From NCBI RefSeq assembly GCF_000568255.1, contig NZ_KK037166.1:4793135-4826263 (forward strand): a stretch of 33,129 bases of DNA. Reading direction: 5' to 3'. Position 1 is the first letter of the stretch; the number at the start of each line of letters is the position of its first letter. Source of the stretch: Kutzneria sp. 744 (GTDB taxonomy: Bacteria; Actinomycetota; Actinomycetes; Mycobacteriales; Pseudonocardiaceae). This document shows, in pieces, positions 7,680 through 16,137 of the stretch. The notes under the pieces are model-generated. The model had not been told where the DNA came from and made no database searches. It saw nothing but the letters and a program-made list of their open reading frames with translations. Made by a program: the position numbers and the translations under genes.

Positions 7680-10600
7680 CGACCGGACTCGTGCAGCGGG
7701 CAGGACGTCCGGGCCGGGCAGCGCGGACAGTCCGGGCTCTCGGTCGCGGTGTACTCGGGCCCGACACAGGAGGACGCCGCCTCCTGCACCGTGGCCAGCC
7801 ACACCTTGGACGAGTCCGGGTCCAGCGGCGCCTGGACCCGTTCCGCCGCACCGGTCTTCTTGTCCTCCTTGGACACGTAGAGGAGCCGGGCCCCACCCGG
7901 CTCCTCGCTCAGCCCGAGCTCCTCGAACGCCCCCAGCTGGGTGGCCAGCTGATACACCGCCAGCTGGGGGTGCTCCTGGGCGTCGTCCCTGCTGACCGGC
8001 TGCTTGCCGGTCTTGATGTCGACGACCACGGGACGGCCCTGCTCGTCGACCTCCAGCCGGTCGACCCGGCCCCGCACCCGCAGCCACGGCCCGTCGGCCT
8101 GCCGGGGCACCTGCACCGACAGGTCCCGCTCGACGGCGACCTGGGTGAGCTCGCTGCGGCTGCGTTCGAACCAGGCCATGAACGTGTCGAGCATCTTCTG
8201 CACCCGGTTGCGTTCCCGGCGGGAGAACCAGGGTGCGCCGGCGTCGACCGCCGCCCACGCCTGGTCCAGCCGGACCTGGAGTTCGAGCCGCTCGACGCCG
8301 CTGGCCGCAGCCTGGGCCAGCGCGTGCACGAGGGTGCCGGTGATGGAGGCGAGCTGGGCCGGGTCCTCGCCGCCGTGCCGCTCCACCATCCAGCGCAGCG
8401 GGCACTTGGACAGCACCTCGATCGTCGACGGGGAGACGCTGACCGTCTCCTCGTCCGTCCACAACGGACTATCGGTGGACACCTCGGGCAGCCCGTACCA
8501 GGAGCCGGGATGGGGCACCCGGCACCCCGGCTGCCGCCAGCCGGGCCAGCTGGGCGGCCGCCCGGCGGCGGCTGCCGGGCTCCGCTTCGGCGTCGCAGCA
8601 CAAAAAGGCGCAGCTCGCCCACCAGCTCCGACAACACGAGCCCGCGTGGCGGCGTGAACACCGGGCGGACCGCCGCCTCCGGATCGAAAAAAAAAACCAT
8701 CCAGCTCGTCGAGGCCCCGTGACGGTTGTTCGTCCTCGCCACGCAAGACGCTGACCAGCAACGTCCGCTTGGCCCGGCTGGCGGCGAATCAACAGCCGGC
8801 GTTCCTCGGCCAGCAGCGGCGCGGTGGCCGACACCACGTCACCGGGGATCACGCCGTCCAGCAGGTCTCGCATTCGTTCCACACCAAGCAAAGTGCCGCG
8901 CATGCGTAGGTCCGGCCAGACCCCCTCCTGGACGCCGGGCACGGCCACGACCGTCCACTCGCGACCGGCCGCCGCGTGTGCGGTGATCACCGTGACGGCT
9001 TCGCCCAGCGGGGCCGTCGGCGCCAGCGAGTCACCGACGATCTGTTGCGCCGTAAGGTAATCCGCGAAACCAGCGACGCTCGCGGCCGGCAGCCGGTCGA
9101 CGTAGCGGGCGGCCGCGTCGAACAGGCCGACGATGGCGTCCAGGTCGCGGTCGGCCTGCGCGCCGGTCGGGCCGCCGCGAGTAGCCTGCGCGGTCCAGCG
9201 CTGTTCGAGGTAGCTGTCCTTCCACAGCTGCCACAGCACCTGTTCCACGCTCGCGCCGGCCTCGATGGCCTTTCGGGCCGTCCGCATCAGGGTGCCGATG
9301 CGACGGACCGGGGTGGCCTCGCTGTCCTCCAGCGCGATCAACAGGTCGTTGTCGTTGATCACGTCCACGAGCAGCTCGCCGCTGGAACGATCGCCGCCGG
9401 CGGCCAGCTCCAGCCGGCGCAGGCCGCGCCGCAAACGCCGTAGCGCCAACGTGTCCGCGCCGCCGAGCTGCGATTCGAGCAGGTACGCGGCCGTGTCCTG
9501 ATCGAGCAGGGTCGGGTCGTCCGCGCAGCGGAGCAGCGTCAGAAACTGCCGCACCGCAGGCAGTTGCGCCAGCGGCAGCTCGTCGACCGGCACCGCCAGG
9601 GGCACCCCGGCGGCCAGCAGGGCCCGGCGCAGCACGGGCAGCGAGTGCACCGTCGACCGCACCACCACCGCCATCTCCGACCACGGCACCTCGTTCAGGA
9701 GGTGCGCCCGGCGGAGCTGGTCGCCGATCCACGTCGCCTCCTGCGCCGCCGAAGCCAGCAGCCGGATCTGCACGCTGCCGCGTTCCTCGTCCTCCCGGGG
9801 CAGCAGCTCCCGCTGCGGGCCCGCGCCCGGCAGTCGGGCGTGCAGGCGGCTGATGGCCTTGCGGATCTCCGGCGCCATCCGGTGATCGACCTTCAGCACC
9901 TCGACCGGGCCGTCGGCGCGATCGGTCAGCAGCGTCGGATCCGCGCCGCGGAAGGAGAAGATCGCCTGGTCCGGGTCGCCGGCCACGATGAACTCGTGCG
10001 CCGCCGCACCCAGCGCCCTGATCAGCGCGAACTGCTGGTGGTCGAGGTGCTGGGCGTCGTCGACGAGCAGATACCGGACCCGCGCCCGCTCGTCGGCCAG
10101 CAACTCGGAGTCGAGGTCGAAGGCCAGCAACGCGCTGGAGACCAGCTCCGCCGCGTCGTAGGCCGGGGCGGCCGACTCCTGGGCCTCGCTGCCGGCCAGC
10201 AGCGTGACCTGCTCGTACTGGTGCCAGAAGGTGCCGGCCGCGGTCCACTCCGGCACTGCCTGCGTGCGCCCCAGCCGCACCAGGTCCTCCGGCCCTTGGC
10301 CACGTTCGGCCGCGCGCAGGATCAGGTCCCGCAGCTCGCCCGCGAAGCCGGGAACGCCCAGCGCCGGCCGCAGGCTGTCCGGCCAGTAGCGGGCGTCCTC
10401 CTCGATGTCGCCGAGGAGCAGATCCCGCACCATCGCGTCCTGATCGGGACCGGCCAGCAACCGCGGCGGCGGCAGACCCTCCCTTGTGGACACGAGGCGC
10501 AACACCGCGAAGGCGTAGGAGTGCACGGTCCGGACCAGCGGCTCACGGGCCGTACGCGACGGGCCTCGATCCTTGAGCAGGCGGGTGATCTGCGACCGCA

Positions 10601-10847
10601 GCGCCACCGCCGCCTTCCGGCTGGACGTCAGCACGAGGACGCTGTCCGGATCCACTCCCGTGTTCAGGACGCGATCCGCCGCGACGCCGGCCAGCAGCGT
10701 GGTCTTGCCCGTGCCGGGGCCGCCGAGCACCCTCAGCGGCCCGCCGTCGCGATCGATGACCCGACGCGCGGTCGCGTCCCAGCGCGGCCGAGGCGGCGGT
10801 TGTGCCGGCCGGCGCACCAGGGCGAGCGGAGTGCTTCTGCGTGCCAC
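7664..10847 (-). pseudogene. adnA: AdnA-type helicase-nuclease, frameshifted as sequenced
   Basis: This encodes the partner of AdnB. A GTG at 10847 is preferred (VARRSTPLALVRR); a TTG at 10877 is the longer option. Helicase motifs are Walker A GGPGTGKT (residues 42-49), Walker B LLVDDAQHLDHQQ, motif III AGDPDQAIFSFRG and AHAAAGREWTVVAVPGV. The C-terminal nuclease has LSKCPLRWMVERHGG, GRVDRLEVDEQGRPVVVDIK and PQLAVYQLA. Its cysteines (SKC, then CPRCPARTSC) resemble an iron-sulfur-staple nuclease. Between 8510 and 8795 the frame changes four times. Each change is fixed by removing one base: near 8789, in the A10 run at 8687-8696, in A5 at 8602-8606 and in G4 at 8512-8515. All four are insertions, which suggests sequencing error rather than decay, but as given the gene cannot make one protein. 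Two plus-strand genes separate it from adnB. Confidence 0.85.
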
Positions 10848-10883
10848 GTGACCGATAGAACCACGAGGGTCCGACAATTACAT

Positions 10884-11028
10884 GGCGCCGCCTTCGGCGT
10901 CGCGGCTCGGCCGCTCATGACCGGTGCCTTCCCTGGCCGGATTTAACCCGCCGCATCGGCTCGGGTGGGTGCGTTGGGTGGCGGCGGGTGAAATCCGGCG
11001 ACGGTCCAGGCACCAGCGCGGCCTCGCG
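10884..11028. repeat. Dispersed palindromic intergenic repeat, copy 1
   Basis: The 294 bp between adnA and the VOC gene hold a structured repeat. It opens with GGCGCCGCCTTCGGCGTCGC, then has a 19-bp inverted repeat with one mismatch (arms 10936-10954 and 10981-10999). The 26-base loop contains ATCGGCTCGGGTGGGTG. It ends with a module finishing in GCGCGGCCTCGCG. The same order of parts recurs at 28455-28607, and the last module is also arrayed at the window end. Both full copies are intergenic, as expected of a REP-like family. Confidence 0.7.
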
Positions 11029-11072
11029 ACTCCGACGAGCCAGTCGCCGACTCAGCCGATCGTTTCTCCGGC

Positions 11073-11102
11073 TTGTAGGTAAAGACTTCGTAATGACATA
11101 CT
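11073..11102 (+). promoter_or_regulatory. Possible promoter of the VOC gene
   Basis: TTGTAG (11073-11078) and CATACT (11097-11102) are separated by 18 bp in a locally AT-rich patch, about 40 bp before the start codon of the VOC gene. This resembles a vegetative actinomycete promoter. It is a pattern match only. Confidence 0.3.
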
Positions 11103-11141
11103 CAAGGCTAGGCACCTTCCCCACAGTGAGGAGGCGACCCC

Positions 11142-11918
11142 ATGTCCGTCATCACGAAGCCGGCCCTCGGCAGCCCGTGCTGGCTTGAGATCGCCACACC
11201 CGACCCCGACGCCACCGCGCGCTTCTACGGCCGACTGTTCGGCTGGGAGTTCGACGGCGCCACCGCCACCCTGTTCGGCGAACCGGTCGCCGGGGTCCGA
11301 CGGGCCACAGAACCTGCCCTGGGCTGGACGCCGTACCTGGCCACGCCGGACATCGACGCGACCGCCCGGCTGGCCGCCCGCTACGGTGGCCGAATAGCGG
11401 ATCGCCAGGGCGACAAGGCGATCCTGCTCGACCCGACCGGCACCGCGGTGGGCCTGTGCGAGTGCGGCGACGGCCACCACTTCACCGCCGGCGTGCCCGG
11501 CTCGCTCGTGTGGGCCGAGCTCGTCACGTGGCGGGCCACGCTGGCCGACCGGTTCTTCGGCGCGGTCTTCGACTACGGCCAGAAGCAGTTCGGCGACGGC
11601 CGCCGCTTCGACCACATGGTCTGGTACGCGGGCGAGGATTCGGTCCTCGCCCGCGTCCGGATGGCGCTGGGCACGCCGGAAGACGTGCCGGCCCGGTGGA
11701 TCGCGCAGTTCGCGGTCGACCCCGACCTGGGCTTCGAGGCGACGGTCGCGCTGGCCCGGCGGCTCGGGGCCCGGCTGCGGTTCAAGCCGTACCGGTCGGC
11801 GCTCGGGCGGGTCGCCGTGCTGGCCGACCCGCTCGGCACCCGGTTCGCGGTGATCGACCCGGACGACATCGACGAGTCCGAGTACGGCTCACTGGCCGAC
11901 GACCCGTACGACGACTAA
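11142..11918 (+). CDS. VOC-family (glyoxalase-like) protein, two domains
   Basis: This 258-residue protein has two vicinal-oxygen-chelate modules in tandem. The first has CWLEIATPDPDATARFYGRL and ends GLCECGDGHH. The second starts at VWAELVTWRATLADRFFGAV and ends LADPLGTRFAVIDPDD. Members include hydroxylase-, resistance- and glyoxalase-like proteins, and many actinobacterial ones have unknown substrates. The first domain keeps a Glu near the N-terminus, but a full metal-ligand set is not obvious. The ATG at 11142 is supported by an excellent ribosome site AGGAGG (11129-11134), seven bases upstream. Its stop overlaps the convergent chitinase stop by four bases (11915-11918). The acidic C-terminal tail (DDIDESEYGSLADDPYDD) is unusual but not diagnostic. 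A cytosolic role in detoxification or antibiotic binding is possible but not shown. Confidence 0.75.
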   Translation: MSVITKPALGSPCWLEIATPDPDATARFYGRLFGWEFDGATATLFGEPVAGVRRATEPALGWTPYLATPDIDATARLAARYGGRIADRQGDKAILLDPTGTAVGLCECGDGHHFTAGVPGSLVWAELVTWRATLADRFFGAVFDYGQKQFGDGRRFDHMVWYAGEDSVLARVRMALGTPEDVPARWIAQFAVDPDLGFEATVALARRLGARLRFKPYRSALGRVAVLADPLGTRFAVIDPDDIDESEYGSLADDPYDD

Positions 11919-12943
11919 CCCTTGAAACCGGCGAACACCTTGGCGAAGTCGAACGCCTTCTGCGGCACATTGGTGCACTGGAACAGCGCGCCGTCGCAGG
12001 CGTTGGCGTCGCGGCTCTGCTCCCAGTAACCGAGGTAACCGACGTGCTGCTGGTTGGCGAAGTTCACCACGGCCTTGGCGTTGGCCAGGCTGAACACCTC
12101 GGTCTGGGTGTCGTTGACGCCGAGCATGGGCGTGATGCCGAGCATCTTGAACGCCTGTGCGTCGGACAGCCCGGTGAAGATGGTCTTGAGCTGCTTCTCC
12201 GTGCTCTGGGCGGACTGGATGACCCGCGCGCCCATGTCCTTCTCGGCGGTGCCGAAGTCCATCGCCATGATGTTGACGACGTCCATCGCCACGCCGGCGG
12301 CCTTGGCCGACTTGACGACGCCCAGGCCGTCGGCGGTGAGGCCGGTGGGCAGCACCGGCAGCGTCAGCGAGACCTTCACTCCCGGATTCTGCTTCTGCAC
12401 CAGGGCAAGCGCCTTGGACCGGCGGTCGATCGAGGCCTTGTCGGCCACCGCCGCGCCCTCGACGTCCATGTCGATGTGGGTGAGCTTGTACTCCTTGACC
12501 ACCGAGGAGTACTGCGCCGCCAACTGGTTCACGTCCGTGCAGGCCTGGGCGAGTTCGGTGCCGGTGGCGCCGCCGAAGGACACCTTCACGTCACCGCCCG
12601 CGGCCCGGACCTTGTTGATCTGGTCGAGGCCGAAGCCGTCGGAGATGGCGTGGGCGTTGAACCAGCTGGCCTTGCAGCCGCTCGCGGTGACGAACGCGAG
12701 GCTGAACGACTTGATGCCGCCGGCGCTGGCGAACTGGGACAGCTTGTCCGCGGACAGGCCCATGTCCACGTACGGGGCCACGGTGATCGCCGAGGTCGCG
12801 GCCGGGCGCGCGATCTTGTTGTTCGAGGCGGCGTTGGCGTCGTTCGAGCTGGCGCCGAACATCGTCGCCATGCCGATCGTGACAGCCGCCGCCATCACAC
12901 CGCCGACCATCAGCGCCTTGCGGCGGGCAGGGGGAATGGTCAT
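11915..12943 (-). CDS. Secreted GH18 chitinase-type enzyme 1
   Basis: This 342-residue GH18 protein would cleave chitin or related beta-1,4-GlcNAc polymers outside the cell. An N-terminal hydrophobic segment (KALMVGGVMAAAVTIGMAT) acts as a signal or anchor. The catalytic strand reads HIDMDVEG with D158, D160 and the acid E162. The classic first Asp of DxxDxDxE is Thr here. Nearby GH18 landmarks are VKVSFGGATG, VSLTLPVLPTG and the MDVVNIMAMDFG barrel strand, which normally contributes Asp and Tyr/Phe around the substrate. The ending YLGYWEQSRDANACDG fits the family. There is no carbohydrate-binding module. The ATG at 12943 follows GGAGG on the minus strand. A dre-like site (12979-12994) lies 36 bp upstream, inside a large palindrome. 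Its paralogue 2 lies directly upstream in the same direction. Substrate preference is inferred. Confidence 0.85.
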   Translation of the reverse strand: MTIPPARRKALMVGGVMAAAVTIGMATMFGASSNDANAASNNKIARPAATSAITVAPYVDMGLSADKLSQFASAGGIKSFSLAFVTASGCKASWFNAHAISDGFGLDQINKVRAAGGDVKVSFGGATGTELAQACTDVNQLAAQYSSVVKEYKLTHIDMDVEGAAVADKASIDRRSKALALVQKQNPGVKVSLTLPVLPTGLTADGLGVVKSAKAAGVAMDVVNIMAMDFGTAEKDMGARVIQSAQSTEKQLKTIFTGLSDAQAFKMLGITPMLGVNDTQTEVFSLANAKAVVNFANQQHVGYLGYWEQSRDANACDGALFQCTNVPQKAFDFAKVFAGFKG

Positions 12944-12961
12944 CGGGGTCCTCCAGAGACA

Positions 12962-13010
12962 GTGAAACCGGGTCGAAAATTGGTACGCACCAATTTCCGA
13001 CCCGGTTCAC
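12962..13010. promoter_or_regulatory. 49-bp near-perfect palindrome between two chitinase genes
   Basis: The sequence running from GTGAAACCGGGTCG to CGACCCGGTTCAC reads almost the same on both strands, and the dre-like box is at its centre. It follows the stop of chitinase 2 (13052) and precedes the start of chitinase 1 (12943), both on the minus strand. It could both end the upstream transcript and serve as operator for the downstream gene. A second, small hairpin (CTCACCC/GGGTGAG, 13018-13040) adds to a terminator role. Confidence 0.55.
12979..12994. promoter_or_regulatory. DasR-like (dre) operator of chitinase 1
   Basis: ATTGGTACGCACCAAT is a perfect 6+6 inverted repeat around ACGC. It matches the TGGT…ACCA half-sites of the DasR-responsive element (Streptomyces consensus ACTGGTCTAGACCACT). 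DasR is a GntR-type repressor released by glucosamine phosphates. The position, 36 bp before the start of a GH18 gene, supports the call. Confidence 0.6.
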
Positions 13011-13051
13011 CGAGGGCCTCACCCTGCAGGGTTGGGTGAGTCGACCCGGGA

Positions 13052-14041
13052 TCAGCCGGCGTACCCGGCGAAGATCTTGGAGAACTGGTACGCCGACTGC
13101 GGCACGTTGGTGCAGCGGTAGAGCGCGCCGGTGCAGGCGTTGGCGTCCCGGCCGACCTCCCAGAACGACAGCATGCCCAGGTGCACCGACTTGGCGAAGT
13201 TGACGACCTTGGTGGCGTCGGCGGTGTAGAAGATCTCGTTCTGCGAGTCGTTCACGCCCAGCATCGGCGTGAGGCCGACCTTCTTCCACGCCGCAGCGTC
13301 GGACAGGCCGTACAGCGACTTGAGCTGAGCCTGCGTCGCCTTCGCCGCCGAGACGGCGCGATCGCCCTGGTTGGCCGAGCCCATGTAGTAGTCCATGGCC
13401 ATGATGTTGACCATGTCGAGGTTGACGCCGGCCGACTTGGCCGCCTTGACGACGTTGAGGCCGTTGGTGTCCAGGCCGGACGGCAGCACCGGCAGGGTCA
13501 GCGAGATCTTGATGCCGGGGTTGGCCGACTGCACCTGGGCCAGCGCCTGCGAGCGGCGGGTGATCGAGGTCGGGTCGGCCACGGCCGCGCCCTCGATGTC
13601 GAAGTCGACGTACTTCAGGCCGTACGCCTTGATCACGGCGTTGTACTCGGCGGCCAGCGAGCTGACGCTGGTGCAGGCCTGGGCCAGCTCGATGCCGCTG
13701 GCGCCGCCGAAGGACACCTTCACGTCACCGCCGGCCGACCGGATCTTGGCGATTTCGCCGCTCTGCCAGGCGGCTCGCGGGTCGTAGGCGTTGAACCAGC
13801 TGGCCTTGCAGCCGGCCGAGGTGACGAAGCCGAGCGTGAAACCCTTGAGGTTGCCGGACTTCGCCATCGTGGACAGGACGGGCGTCGGCCACTCGCCCAT
13901 GTCGACGTACGGCGCGACCGGAATGGGCGAGCCGGCGGCCTGCGGGGCCGCCGGTGACGCGGATGCGGCCGTGGCGGCGACAGGCGCAACGAAAGCGCCC
14001 ATGAGTGCGATCGCGGCGACGGTCAGGGAACGCAGGCGCAT
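13052..14041 (-). CDS. Secreted GH18 chitinase-type enzyme 2
   Basis: This 329-residue paralogue of enzyme 1 has a clear Sec signal peptide (MRLRSLTVAAIALMGAFVAP, cleavage near ASA). The GH18 active-site strand is YVDFDIEG with D146, D148 and acid E150. Lys replaces the first Asp of the canonical motif. The MNIMAMDYYMG strand supplies the usual Asp-Tyr pair. The strand VKVSFGGASG and the ending LSFWEVGRDANACTG are shared with enzyme 1, so the two probably arose by tandem duplication and have since diverged (the signal regions differ entirely). A longer frame begins at 14071, but ATG 14041 has GGAGG seven bases upstream. A dre-like site lies at 14097-14112, divergent from chitinase 3. There is no binding domain. 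The predicted role is extracellular chitin or chitooligosaccharide breakdown. Confidence 0.85.
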   Translation of the reverse strand: MRLRSLTVAAIALMGAFVAPVAATAASASPAAPQAAGSPIPVAPYVDMGEWPTPVLSTMAKSGNLKGFTLGFVTSAGCKASWFNAYDPRAAWQSGEIAKIRSAGGDVKVSFGGASGIELAQACTSVSSLAAEYNAVIKAYGLKYVDFDIEGAAVADPTSITRRSQALAQVQSANPGIKISLTLPVLPSGLDTNGLNVVKAAKSAGVNLDMVNIMAMDYYMGSANQGDRAVSAAKATQAQLKSLYGLSDAAAWKKVGLTPMLGVNDSQNEIFYTADATKVVNFAKSVHLGMLSFWEVGRDANACTGALYRCTNVPQSAYQFSKIFAGYAG

Positions 14042-14096
14042 AACGGACCTCCAGGAGCGGGCAGGGACCACGCGGCGGTCGGAGAGAGCGTTCTCA

Positions 14097-14112
14097 ATTG
14101 GTATAGACCAGA
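14097..14112. promoter_or_regulatory. DasR-like (dre) operator of chitinase 2
   Basis: ATTGGTATAGACCAGA keeps TGGT, the central TAGA and ACCA of the DasR-responsive consensus. Its centre is about 63 bp upstream of the minus-strand GH18 gene starting at 14041. It is one of three such boxes in the chitinase cluster. Confidence 0.7.
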
Positions 14113-14218
14113 TTGGCCATGCGACGCCATCGGCGGTTCGGACGAACGCGACGAGGGCCGATCGGCCTAGGAAACGACTCTGAATCGATCCTGATCGTCT
14201 ACCTTATTGACGGTTTCA

Positions 14219-14234
14219 ACTGGTCTAGTCCAGT
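14219..14234. promoter_or_regulatory. DasR (dre) operator of chitinase 3
   Basis: ACTGGTCTAGTCCAGT differs by one base from a perfect palindrome (ACTGGTCTAGACCAGT) and matches the DasR consensus very closely. A TTGACG at 14207-14212 just upstream may be the -35 of the chitinase 3 promoter, so DasR would sit over the core promoter. The start codon is at 14285. Confidence 0.8.
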
Positions 14235-14284
14235 GTGGGAGGAGCTTCACCGAAGTGACCTGACTCACCCTGCGGAGGACGTCG

Positions 14285-15256
14285 ATGAAGCTGACCCGAC
14301 GCGGCCTGGCGGCCCTGCTCACCGCCGGCCTCGTGGGCACTGGGGCCCTGACCACCGCGGTCGCCGACGCGGCACCGGCCGCAGTCAACCCGGTGACCGC
14401 GTCGCCGTACATCTATCTCGGCGCGGGCTGGCAGCCCAACGTCGCCTCGACGATGTCGGCCACCGGCCTGAAGGCGTTCACCATCGCCTTCGTGCTGTCC
14501 AACGGCGGATGCACGCCGGTGTTCGACGGCGGCTCGTCCGCCGCGTCGAACACGATCAACGCGGTCCGCAAGGCCGGCGGCGACGTGATCGTCTCCTTCG
14601 GCGGCTGGGGCGGCAACAAGCTCGGCGAGCACTGCTCAAGCGTGTCCGCGCTGGCCGGCGCCTACCAGAAGGTGATCACGCAGTACTCGTTGAAGGCCAT
14701 CGACATCGACATCGAGGCCACCGAGATGAGCACCCACTCGGTGCAGGACCGGGTGCTCGGCGCGCTGAAGACCGTCAAGGCCGACAACCCGGGCCTCAAG
14801 GTCGTGGTGACCATGGGCACCACGACGTCCGGCCCGGACGCCGACGGCCAGCGGCTGATCCAGCAGGGCAAGGCGCTGGGCGCGAACGTGGACGTGTGGT
14901 CGATCATGCCGTTCGACTTCAGCAGCGGCGGCGACATGTGGGCGCACACCAAGTCCGCGGCCGAGGGACTGAAGGGCCGGCTCAAGAGCGCCTTCGGCTG
15001 GACGGACGCGCAGGCGTACACGCACATGGGCATCTCGTCGATGAACGGCAAGACCGACAACGCCGGCGAGACCGTGACGGTGGGCAACTTCACCAGCATC
15101 CTGTCGTACGCCCAGACCAACCACCTGGCCCGGCTGACCTACTGGTCGGCCAACCGGGACCGCGCCTGCGGCTCCGGCGGCGACGGGGACACCTGCTCGG
15201 GTGTTTCCCAGAACGCCAACGATTTCAGCAAGGTGATCGGCAAGTTCACCGGCTGA
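14285..15256 (+). CDS. Secreted GH18 chitinase-type enzyme 3
   Basis: This 323-residue GH18 enzyme is more distant from the other two. The signal peptide is MKLTRRGLAALLTAGLVGTG with cleavage after ADA near residue 29. The active-site strand is AIDIDIEATE (D140, D142, acid E144), again without the first Asp of DxxDxDxE. Other GH18 landmarks are VIVSFGGWGG, VVVTMGTTTSG and the WSIMPFDFSSGG strand. Cysteines such as CTPVF and DRACGSGGDGDTC suggest disulfides, as expected for an exported protein. The ATG has GGAGG six bases upstream. It diverges from chitinase 2, with two dre-like boxes in the shared region. A strong terminator follows at 15265-15320. Activity as an exo-, endo- or transglycosylating chitinase cannot be told from sequence. 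Confidence 0.85.
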   Translation: MKLTRRGLAALLTAGLVGTGALTTAVADAAPAAVNPVTASPYIYLGAGWQPNVASTMSATGLKAFTIAFVLSNGGCTPVFDGGSSAASNTINAVRKAGGDVIVSFGGWGGNKLGEHCSSVSALAGAYQKVITQYSLKAIDIDIEATEMSTHSVQDRVLGALKTVKADNPGLKVVVTMGTTTSGPDADGQRLIQQGKALGANVDVWSIMPFDFSSGGDMWAHTKSAAEGLKGRLKSAFGWTDAQAYTHMGISSMNGKTDNAGETVTVGNFTSILSYAQTNHLARLTYWSANRDRACGSGGDGDTCSGVSQNANDFSKVIGKFTG

Positions 15257-15264
15257 CCACGAGT

Positions 15265-15320
15265 TGCGGGGCCCCCGCCGAGCTGGCGGCGGATCGGCGG
15301 TGGCCCCGCATCCCTCCTTT
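15265..15320 (+). terminator. Terminator after chitinase 3
   Basis: TGCGGGGCC (from 15265) pairs with GGCCCCGCA (ending 15310), with an inner CGCCG/CGGCG stem. It is followed by TCCCTCCTTT. The position just after the chitinase stop supports a factor-independent terminator. Confidence 0.7.
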
Positions 15321-15360
15321 ATCGGTGGGATGAAAGTGCCTGGCACCGCATAATCCGCCC

Positions 15361-16134
15361 ATGACACTTCACGTCCACGAGTTCGGGCCTGCCGACGGCA
15401 GGCCCGTCGTGTTTCTGCACGGGTTGACCGGGCACGGCGGCCGATGGCGGCTGCTGGCCGAGCGCGAGCTCGCCGATTTCCGCGTGCTGGCACCGGATCT
15501 GCGGGGTCACGGTTATTCGACGCAGCTGCCGCCGTGGACGTTGGACCAGAATGCCGACGACGTGCTGGACATGTTGGACAGCCTCGGGCTGGACCGAGTG
15601 CCGCTCGTCGGGCATTCGTACGGCGGCGCGACGGCGATGCACGTGACCGCTCGGGCACCCGAAAGGATCGAGAAGCTGGCGCTGCTGGATCCGTCGACCG
15701 GGCTCGCGCCGCAGCGGTGCTTCGACATCGCCGTCGAGGAGTGCGAACCCGAGCTGTGGCCGTCGCTGGACGCCGCGCGGGCCGATATCGCCGAGATGTG
15801 GTCGGCGATGCCGGTCGAGGCGATCGACCTGGAGCTGTCGGCCAATTTCGAACAGCGGCTGGACGGTCAGTGGCAGCGGCGGTACCTGCCGGCGATGGCT
15901 GTGTCGGCGTGGAGCCAGATGTCCCGGCAGCCGGTGCTGCCGCCACGAGGTACACGAACGCTCCTGCTACCCGCGACCAAAGCGGATTTCGTGGCGCCGG
16001 AACTCGTGGCCGCGCTGCGGGACCGGCTCGGCGCCGACCTCACCGTGCGCGAGGTGGACAGCGGTCACGTGCTGTATCTGGAGCAGCCTGCGGAAGTCGG
16101 TGCGCTGCTGCGTGAGTTCCTCTGCCAGGCTTGA
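15361..16134 (+). CDS. Alpha/beta hydrolase, LipV-like
   Basis: This 257-residue alpha/beta-hydrolase corresponds by place to LipV (Rv3203) of M. tuberculosis, next to adnA. It has the oxyanion motif HGLTGHGG at about residues 20-27 and the nucleophile elbow GHSYGG with Ser86. A late DSGHVLYLEQ contains the catalytic His. The acid is probably Asp in PATKADFV. No signal peptide or membrane helix is visible, so it is cytosolic. The substrate is unknown; lysophospholipase or carboxylesterase activity has been claimed for the mycobacterial protein. The stop at 16132-16134 is only three bases before the alkyltransferase-like start, and PaiB overlaps that gene, so the three are probably co-translated. 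The start has no obvious ribosome site, so a leaderless transcript is possible. Confidence 0.8.
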   Translation: MTLHVHEFGPADGRPVVFLHGLTGHGGRWRLLAERELADFRVLAPDLRGHGYSTQLPPWTLDQNADDVLDMLDSLGLDRVPLVGHSYGGATAMHVTARAPERIEKLALLDPSTGLAPQRCFDIAVEECEPELWPSLDAARADIAEMWSAMPVEAIDLELSANFEQRLDGQWQRRYLPAMAVSAWSQMSRQPVLPPRGTRTLLLPATKADFVAPELVAALRDRLGADLTVREVDSGHVLYLEQPAEVGALLREFLCQA

Positions 16135-16137
16135 CCG

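Noticed and set aside
8687-8696. A10 run as a terminator or promoter element
   Set aside because: No stem lies beside it and it is inside the adnA coding region; a homopolymer error explains it better.
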